Source of the DNA: Pseudomonas sp. AN-1
GTDB lineage: Bacteria > Pseudomonadota > Gammaproteobacteria > Pseudomonadales > Pseudomonadaceae
Length of the DNA stretch: 64,000 bases
Reading direction: 5' to 3'
NCBI RefSeq assembly: GCF_034057115.1
Contig: NZ_CP139195.1
Coordinates: 868,001-932,000 of the forward strand
Below the pieces are notes generated by a model. That model was not told the DNA's origin. It made no database searches and was given only the letters and a program-made list of their open reading frames with translations. This document shows positions 58,585-64,000 of this stretch, piece by piece. The first letter of the stretch is position 1, and each line of letters begins with the position of its first letter. The position numbers and the translations under genes are program-made.

Positions 58585-59424
58585 TCAGTAGGCCTTGCCG
58601 GCCTTGTACAGGTTCTCGAAGCAGAAGTTGGTGGCCTCGACGTAACCCTCGGCACCACCGCAGTCGAAGCGCTTGCCCTTGAACTTGTAGGCGATCACGC
58701 AGCCGTCCTGGGCCTGCTTCATCAGCGCGTCGGTGATCTGGATCTCGCCACCCTTGCCGGGCGGGGTCTGCTCGATCAGGTCGAAGATGTCCGGGGTCAG
58801 GATGTAGCGGCCGATGATCGCCAGGTTGGACGGCGCGTCCTCCGGCTTGGGCTTCTCGACCATGGTGTTCACCCGGTAGATGTCGTCGCGGATCATCTCG
58901 CCGGCGATCACGCCGTACTTGTTGGTTTCCTCGCGCGGCACTTCCTGGATGGCGACGATGGAGCAGCGGAACTGCTTGTACAGCTTGACCATCTGCGCCA
59001 GTACGGCGTCGCCCTCCAGGTTCAGGCACAGGTCGTCGGCCAGCACCACGGCGAACGGCTCATCGCCGATCAGCGGGCGGCCGGTGAGGATGGCGTGGCC
59101 CAGGCCCTTCATCTCGATCTGGCGGGTGTAGGAGAAGGTGCACTCGTCGAGCAGGCGACGGATGCCGACCAGGTACTTTTCCTTGTCGGTGTCGCGGATC
59201 TGGTGCTCGAGCTCGTAGCTGATGTCGAAATGGTCCTCGATCGCCCGCTTGCCGCGGCCGGTGACGATGGCGATTTCGTTCAGGCCGGCATCCAGGGCTT
59301 CCTCGACGGCGTACTGGATCAGCGGCTTGTTCACCACCGGCAGCATTTCCTTGGGCATGGCCTTGGTCGCGGGCAGGAACCGGGTGCCGTAGCCGGCCGC
59401 CGGGAAGAGGCACTTCTTGATCAT
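58585..59424 (-). CDS. galU: UTP-glucose-1-phosphate uridylyltransferase
   Basis: 279 residues. MIKKCLFPAAGYGTRFLPATK is the classic nucleotidyltransferase start, with KPLIQYAVEEA, VVLADDLC and a YKFKGKRFDCGGAEGYVEA end. It makes UDP-glucose for lipopolysaccharide core, exopolysaccharide and trehalose. The ATG at 59424 has no strong Shine-Dalgarno. GalU followed by gor on the minus strand is a familiar Pseudomonas order. Confidence 0.97.
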   Translation of the reverse strand: MIKKCLFPAAGYGTRFLPATKAMPKEMLPVVNKPLIQYAVEEALDAGLNEIAIVTGRGKRAIEDHFDISYELEHQIRDTDKEKYLVGIRRLLDECTFSYTRQIEMKGLGHAILTGRPLIGDEPFAVVLADDLCLNLEGDAVLAQMVKLYKQFRCSIVAIQEVPREETNKYGVIAGEMIRDDIYRVNTMVEKPKPEDAPSNLAIIGRYILTPDIFDLIEQTPPGKGGEIQITDALMKQAQDGCVIAYKFKGKRFDCGGAEGYVEATNFCFENLYKAGKAY

Positions 59425-59769
59425 CTGAGAGAAGCCTTACAGGTAGGAGGGTTCTGGGCGGCAAGTCTAATCATCGCGCCTGCCGCCTTCAATCGTGGCC
59501 GTGGCTCGTTGCCCCCTGCTCCACCGGCGGCTCTTGCACTGAGTGCCGGGCTGGCCGGGAGGTTCAGGATGAAGATGTGTTTCCTACAATTCATTATGTT
59601 AAACAAAGAATAAATTCGATGAGCCATGCCGACCCTTGCCCATCGGGCTGCAGAGCCGCCTCGATCATGGGCAAGGGCACGCCGGTTGCCGGATCAGGTC
59701 CGGTGAAGGTTCGGAGGGGCCGAAAGGACACGGGAAACAGGGGATGCTGCGGCAGCCTCCCCTCCTCCC
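59425..59769 (-). other. Non-coding gap between galU and chrA
   Basis: 345 bp with no convincing gene. An A/T-rich patch at 59578-59620 and GATTAGACT near 59468 could serve as galU promoter parts. No repeat or RNA motif was recognised. Confidence 0.4.
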
Positions 59770-60984
59770 TCAGAAGGTGGATGCAGCGAGACTCAGTCCC
59801 CAGCCCGCCAGGCCGCTGCCGGCCACCACCAGCCACGGCGGCAGCTTCCAGAACATCAGTGCGACCAGTGCGATCAGCGCCAGGCCGAAATCCCCTGCCC
59901 CACCGATGGCGCTGGTCCAGACCGGCTGGTAGAGCGCCGCCAGCAGCAGGCCGACCACAGCGGCATTGATCCCGGCCAGTGCGGCCTGCATGCGCAGGCT
60001 GCGGCGCAGCTGCTCCCAGAACGGCAGGGCGCCGGCGACCAGCAGGAAGGACGGCAGGAAGATCGCCAGCAGGCACAGCAGCCCGCCGCTCCAGCCGGAC
60101 GGTTCGCCCTCGAGCGAGGCGCCGAGGAAGGCGGCGAAGGTGAACAACGGGCCGGGCACCGCCTGCGCCGCACCATAGCCGGCGAGGAAGGCCTGGCTGT
60201 CGACCCAGCCGGTCGGCACCACCTCGGCCTGCAGCAACGGCAGCACCACGTGGCCACCACCGAACACCAGCGCGCCGGCCCGATAGAAGGCATCCACCAG
60301 ATCGACGGCCTGCCCCGGCAGCACGGCGGCGAGAACCGGCAGGCCGGCCAGCAGGACGAAGAACAGCGTCAGCCAGCACGCCCCGGCGCGCCGGCTTACC
60401 GTCACCGACAACTCATCGCTGCCGGGAGCCGACGAGGGATGGAACAGCAGCAGCCCGACCACGGCCGCCGCCACGATCACCCCGACCTGGGTCCAGGCCG
60501 AGGGAAGCAGCAGGACGATGCAGGCGGCCGCCGCCATCAGCGTCACCCGCGGCGCATCGGGGCACAGGTTGCGCGCCATGCCCCACACCGCCTGGGCGAC
60601 CACCGCGACCGCCACCACCTTGAGGCCGTGCAATGCGCCGGCTGGCAGCCCATCGCCTTGGCTGGCGATGCCCAGCGCCAGCAGGATCAGGGCGATGGCC
60701 GAAGGCATGGTGAAGCCGAGCCAGGCGGCCAGCGCACCGCGGTAGCCGGCGCGCGACAGCCCCAGCGCCATGCCCACCTGGCTGCTCGCCGGGCCCGGCA
60801 GGAACTGGCAGAGCGCCACCAGATCGGCATAACTGCGCTCGCTCAGCCACTGCCGGCGGCTGACGAACTCCTCGCGGAAATAGCCCAGGTGGGCGATGGG
60901 GCCGCCGAAGGAGGTCAGGCCCAGACGCAGGAAGATGAGGAAAACCGCCCAGGGACTGCGGTCGTCGACGGAAGAACTGGCCAT
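59770..60984 (-). CDS. chrA: Chromate transporter ChrA
   Basis: 404 residues from ATG 60984. Two homologous CHR halves are visible: the first with SFGGPIAHLGYFREEFV and CQFLPGPASSQ, the second with VFGGGHVVLPLLQAEVV and AVPGPLFTFAAFLG. About 10 membrane segments. It exports chromate from the cytoplasm. Long-chain two-domain ChrA is the standard form. It is a single gene between galU and maiA, with no chrB nearby. Confidence 0.93.
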   Translation of the reverse strand: MASSSVDDRSPWAVFLIFLRLGLTSFGGPIAHLGYFREEFVSRRQWLSERSYADLVALCQFLPGPASSQVGMALGLSRAGYRGALAAWLGFTMPSAIALILLALGIASQGDGLPAGALHGLKVVAVAVVAQAVWGMARNLCPDAPRVTLMAAAACIVLLLPSAWTQVGVIVAAAVVGLLLFHPSSAPGSDELSVTVSRRAGACWLTLFFVLLAGLPVLAAVLPGQAVDLVDAFYRAGALVFGGGHVVLPLLQAEVVPTGWVDSQAFLAGYGAAQAVPGPLFTFAAFLGASLEGEPSGWSGGLLCLLAIFLPSFLLVAGALPFWEQLRRSLRMQAALAGINAAVVGLLLAALYQPVWTSAIGGAGDFGLALIALVALMFWKLPPWLVVAGSGLAGWGLSLAASTF

Positions 60985-61187
60985 GGACTTGCCTTGTGCA
61001 GCCGGAAGAACGGGGCACGATAGCGGAATTCGATGACATGGCAAGGTTCGCCCTGCGCTCCGTGCAGGGGCGCGACACGGGAGATGCACCGGCCGTTTTT
61101 CGTCTTGACAGCGGCCACGCGAATCCGCAAATTGCACAAAACATAACTGCATTACGCAAAAAACAATTAACGACGAGCGCGCGCCCC

Positions 61188-61820
61188 ATGGACCTCTACA
61201 CCTACTACCGCTCCACCGCTTCCTACCGCGTGCGCATCGTCCTGGCGCTCAAGGGCCTGGAAGCCCGCCATATCCCGGTCAACCTGGCGCCGGGCGTCAC
61301 CGAACAGCTGCAGCCGGTCTACCTCGCCATCAATCCGCAGGCCCGCGTGCCGGCCCTGCGCAGCGACGAGGGCGCACTGCTGATCCAGTCGCCGGCGATC
61401 ATCGAGTACCTCGAGGAGCGCTACCCACAGCCTCCCCTGCTGCCGAGCGATCCCGTCGAGCGCGCCCGCCAGCGCGGCGTGGCGGCGCTGATCGGCTGCG
61501 ACATCCACCCGCTGCACAACGTCGCGGTGCTCAACCGCCTGCGCGGCCTGGGTCTGAACGAGGAACAGGTGCAGCAGTGGATCGCCCACTGGATCGGCGA
61601 GGGCCTGCGCGCGGTCGAGGCGCTGATCGGCGACCAGGGTTTCTGCTTCGGCGAACCGGGCCTGGCCGACGCCTACCTGCTGCCCCAGCTGTACGCCGCG
61701 CACCGCTTCGCCGTGGACCTGTCGCCCTACCCGCGCATTGCCCGCGTCGAGCGCCTGGCCCTCGAACACCCGGCCTTCCAGAAGGCCCACCCGGACGCCC
61801 AGGCCGACAGGCCGACCTGA
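61188..61820 (+). CDS. maiA: Maleylacetoacetate isomerase (zeta-class GST)
   Basis: 210 residues from ATG 61188. YYRSTASYRVRIVLALKGLEA is the glutathione-binding start of bacterial zeta GSTs, INPQARVPAL and LIQSPAIIEYLEERYP complete the thioredoxin-like half, and FCFGEPGLADAYLLPQLY marks the C-terminal half. It converts maleylacetoacetate to fumarylacetoacetate in tyrosine breakdown. It is followed by hpd from the same pathway; hmgA and fahA are not in view. No good Shine-Dalgarno is seen. Confidence 0.93.
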   Translation: MDLYTYYRSTASYRVRIVLALKGLEARHIPVNLAPGVTEQLQPVYLAINPQARVPALRSDEGALLIQSPAIIEYLEERYPQPPLLPSDPVERARQRGVAALIGCDIHPLHNVAVLNRLRGLGLNEEQVQQWIAHWIGEGLRAVEALIGDQGFCFGEPGLADAYLLPQLYAAHRFAVDLSPYPRIARVERLALEHPAFQKAHPDAQADRPT

Positions 61821-61975
61821 GCACACGCCAGATGAAAATCCTCGGCCTCCAGCTGCTGATCGGCGATTTCCTCGCGCGCAGCGTCCGCGGCCTGTCCTGC
61901 GCCCCACCGGCGCCGGCACCTGCCCGCTGACCTGCCAAACTTCAAGACAACAAGATACAGAAGCGAGATACCGAA

Positions 61976-63052
61976 ATGACCGATCTGTTCGAAAACCCGA
62001 TGGGCCTGATGGGCTTCGAGTTCATCGAATTCGCCGCGCCGACGCCGAACACCCTGGAACCCATCTTCGCCATGATGGGCTTCACCAAGGTCGCCACCCA
62101 CCGCTCCAAGGACGTCGACCTGTACCGTCAGGGCGACATCAACCTGATCCTCAACAAGGAGCCGAAGAGCCTCGCCTCCTACTTCGCCGCCGAGCACGGT
62201 CCGTCGGCCTGCGGCATGGCCTTCCGGGTGAGGAACGCCCACCAGGCCTACGCCCGCGCCCTGGAGCTGGGCGCCCAGCCGATCGACATCCCCACCGGGC
62301 CGATGGAGCTGCGCCTGCCGGCGATCAAGGGCATCGGCGGCGCGCCGATCTACCTGATCGACCGCTTCGGCGAGGGCAGCTCGATCTACGACATCGACTT
62401 CGAGTTCATCGAGGGCGTCGACCGCCACCCGCAGGGCGCCGGCCTCAAGCTGATCGACCACCTGACCCACAACGTCTACCGCGGGCGCATGGCCTACTGG
62501 GCGGACTTCTACGAGAAGCTGTTCAACTTCCGCGAGATCCGCTACTTCGACATCAAGGGCGAGTACACCGGCCTGACCTCCAAGGCGATGACCGCGCCGG
62601 ACGGCCTGATCCGCATCCCGCTCAACGAGGAATCCTCCAAGGGCAGCGGGCAGATCGAGGAGTTCCTCATGCAGTTCAACGGCGAGGGCATCCAGCACGT
62701 AGCCTTCCTCACCGACGACCTGATCAAGACCTGGGACGCCCTCAAGGAACTGGGCATGCGCTTCATGACCGCGCCGCCGGCCACCTACTACGAGATGCTG
62801 GAAAACCGCCTGCCCGGCCACGGCGAGCCGGTGGCCGAGCTGCAGTCGCGCGGCATCCTGCTCGACGGCAGCTCCGAGGGCGGTGAGCAGCGCCTGCTGC
62901 TGCAGATCTTCTCGGAAACCCTGATGGGCCCGGTGTTCTTCGAGTTCATCCAGCGCAAGGGCGACAGCGGCTTCGGCGAAGGCAACTTCAAGGCGCTGTT
63001 CGAGTCCATCGAGCGTGACCAGATCCGCCGCGGCGTGCTGGCCACCGAGTAA
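61976..63052 (+). CDS. hpd: 4-hydroxyphenylpyruvate dioxygenase
   Basis: 358 residues, the Pseudomonas HPPD length. The iron ligands are H162 ([11 protein letters not shown]), H241 ([10 protein letters not shown]) and E323 ([11 protein letters not shown]), one residue shifted from the P. fluorescens enzyme. It turns 4-hydroxyphenylpyruvate into homogentisate. It lies 155 bp after maiA in the same direction, and a strong hairpin repeat follows. The leader contains GACAACAAGATAC, a partial Crc-type motif. Confidence 0.97.
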   Translation: MTDLFENPMGLMGFEFIEFAAPTPNTLEPIFAMMGFTKVATHRSKDVDLYRQGDINLILNKEPKSLASYFAAEHGPSACGMAFRVRNAHQAYARALELGAQPIDIPTGPMELRLPAIKGIGGAPIYLIDRFGEGSSIYDIDFEFIEGVDRHPQGAGLKLIDHLTHNVYRGRMAYWADFYEKLFNFREIRYFDIKGEYTGLTSKAMTAPDGLIRIPLNEESSKGSGQIEEFLMQFNGEGIQHVAFLTDDLIKTWDALKELGMRFMTAPPATYYEMLENRLPGHGEPVAELQSRGILLDGSSEGGEQRLLLQIFSETLMGPVFFEFIQRKGDSGFGEGNFKALFESIERDQIRRGVLATE

Positions 63053-63063
63053 GCGACACCTTC

Positions 63064-63087
63064 CCCTCTCCCGCTCGCGGGAGAGGG
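63064..63087 (+). repeat. CCCTCTCCCG hairpin repeat after hpd
   Basis: 10-bp stem CCCTCTCCCG / CGGGAGAGGG with loop CTCG, followed by GCTGCGGGGG. It resembles a dispersed extragenic repeat common in Pseudomonas and Xanthomonas, and probably also acts as a terminator for hpd. Confidence 0.65.
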
Positions 63088-63222
63088 CTGCGGGGGAAAG
63101 GGCCCTCACGGCGCCCCCACGTTTCTCCCACGGCAATCCGGACGGCCTGGCAGCTTGGTTCCGGGTTGCCGTTTTTCTTTCCGGCGCACCTGCCGGCACG
63201 CCGATCCGCGCCGGATAGCCGC

Positions 63223-63897
63223 TCACTCCCTGCGCAGCTCCTCCAGCCGTCGCCGTTGCCGCCCTTCGGCCTCGAAGTTTTCCGCCGCCAGCCAGCGCTC
63301 CAGAGCCGCCCGCCGGGCCGGCCACTGGTGGTCGAGCAAGGCATGCCAGGCGGTGTCACGGCTGCGCCCCTTGACCACCATGTGCTGGCGAAACAGGCCC
63401 TCGGCGACGAAGCCCAGGCGCTCGGCAGCGCGCAGCGAACGCGCGTTCTGTGCGTCGCACTTCCACTCCAGGCGCCGGTAGCCCAGCGCGAAGACCAGCC
63501 GCATCAGCAGATAGACCGTCTCGCTGGCGCCCGGCGTGCGCTGCAGGGCGGAGCCGAACAGCACGTGGCCGATCTCGATGCAGCCGTGGGCCGGGGTGAT
63601 GCGCATCAGGGCCAGTTGGCCGACCACGCGGCCGCCGGCGTGCTCGCGCACGGCGAAGAACAGCGGGTCGCGACCGGCGGCCCGCTCCGCCAGCCAGGCG
63701 TCGAAGGCGTCACGTGCGGCGAACGGACCGTAGGCCATGTACTGCCACTGCTGCGGATCCACGTGCGGTCCGTGCAGTGCCGTCCACAGCTCGCCGGCGT
63801 GGCGCGCCGCGTCGAGCGGTTCGAGGCTGACGAAGCGTCCGGCCAGCGGGGCATGCGGCGGCACGGGACAGGGCTTCCAGCGGGCGAGGTCGGTCAC
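63223..63897 (-). CDS. GNAT-family N-acetyltransferase (RimJ/RimL type)
   Basis: 224 residues from GTG 63897, with AAGGAG 9 bp upstream. FVSLEPLDAARHAGELWTAL is the RimJ/RimL-like beginning, GCIEIGHVLFGSALQRTPGASE covers the acetyl-CoA region, and LEWKCDAQNARSLRAAERLGF is the C-terminal signature. It should acetylate an amino group of a protein or small molecule, substrate unknown. It follows another GNAT gene at the window edge by 13 bp and is likely co-transcribed. Confidence 0.87.
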   Translation of the reverse strand: MTDLARWKPCPVPPHAPLAGRFVSLEPLDAARHAGELWTALHGPHVDPQQWQYMAYGPFAARDAFDAWLAERAAGRDPLFFAVREHAGGRVVGQLALMRITPAHGCIEIGHVLFGSALQRTPGASETVYLLMRLVFALGYRRLEWKCDAQNARSLRAAERLGFVAEGLFRQHMVVKGRSRDTAWHALLDHQWPARRAALERWLAAENFEAEGRQRRRLEELRRE

Positions 63898-63910
63898 GGC
63901 CGCGTCTCCT

Positions 63911-64000
63911 TCACAGCAGCTGGCGATACTGGATGAAGCCGGAGCGCTCGGCCAGGCGGTCGTAGAGCTGGCGGCCCGGGTAGTTGGTTTCCTGGGTCAG
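63911..64000 (-). CDS. C-terminal fragment of a second GNAT acetyltransferase (cut by window edge)
   Basis: The minus strand reads LTQETNYPGRQLYDRLAERSGF... and stops with TGA at 63913-63911. The NYPGRQLYDRLAERSGF pattern is the usual last helix and strand of GNAT proteins. The rest lies outside the window. Confidence 0.6.
   Translation of the reverse strand: MTQETNYPGRQLYDRLAERSGFIQYRQLL

Noticed and set aside
61832-61930. 32-residue frame between maiA and hpd (MKILGLQLLIGDFLARSV...)
   Set aside because: No Shine-Dalgarno, Pro/Ala-rich end, no relatives recalled; not enough to call a gene.

Overview
The window looks like chromosomal DNA of a high-GC Pseudomonas or a close gamma-proteobacterial relative. 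The protein set (dhcAB-atoB, prpC, acnB, bauA/bauR, ETF and ETF-QO, class II LitR with a short LOV protein, galU, gor, hpd) matches that genus, third codon positions are strongly G/C, and many start codons carry A-rich Hfq/Crc-type motifs. No rRNA, tRNA, CRISPR array, insertion sequence or phage was seen. The species is inferred from recalled gene families, not from a search.

Layout. 1-2.5 kb: CoA-transferase subunits and acetoacetyl-CoA thiolase. 2.6-6.1 kb: a UvrD-like helicase and a KfrA-like coiled-coil DNA-binding protein. 6.3-19.9 kb: 2-methylcitrate synthase, aconitase B, a MalT/LAL-type regulator, a fused hydratase/3-hydroxyacyl-CoA dehydrogenase, a BktB-like thiolase, etfBA and ETF-QO. 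20-22.3 kb: bauR/bauA-like pair. 22.4-36.1 kb: acyl-CoA ligase, acyl-CoA dehydrogenase, MMPL/RND transporter, YCF48-like protein, DUF1329, DUF1302, alpha/beta hydrolase, AraC regulator and an exported hypothetical protein. 36.2-44.9 kb: YeiH-type exporter, Rieske protein, FrnE/DsbA-like protein, MFS transporter and two [TauD-like dioxygenase + BKACE] pairs, one with a quinone oxidoreductase. 45.2-46.2 kb: lone tyrosine recombinase. 46.2-56.2 kb: light-response module (two LitR-type MerR regulators, a short LOV photoreceptor, a Trp-rich small protein and two facing lipid-modification operons). 56.6-64 kb: copper chaperone, gor, galU, chrA, maiA, hpd and two acetyltransferases.

How it fits together. 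Two promoter families can be read directly from the DNA. (1) Four promoters, upstream of the acyl-CoA ligase, the hydrolase, the quinone oxidoreductase and the second TauD gene, each carry two copies of a 15-bp box (TTTCATTTSRYGACA-like) exactly 21 bp apart and exactly 22 bp from a -10-like hexamer. A single box overlaps the -35 of the araC gene. This looks like one AraC regulon joining the hydrophobic-compound cluster to both TauD/BKACE pairs. The TauD proteins keep the residues that hold a sulfonate group in TauD but not those that hold the taurine amine, and a YeiH-type anion exporter lies nearby, so an unrecognised catabolic route for a hydrophobic sulfonated or sulfated compound is a testable idea. 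BKACE makes acetoacetate, which the CoA-transferase and thiolase at the left edge could use. (2) Three promoters, upstream of prpC, the fused hydratase/dehydrogenase and the acyl-CoA dehydrogenase, share three CCACCC boxes spread over exactly 34 bp, then TTCGAM and a 22-bp spacer to the -10. The nearby LAL regulator is a plausible activator.

The light module pairs a short LOV protein with LitR-type regulators whose cobalamin-binding histidine is missing. TTGTAC-type operators lie in front of both lipid operons.
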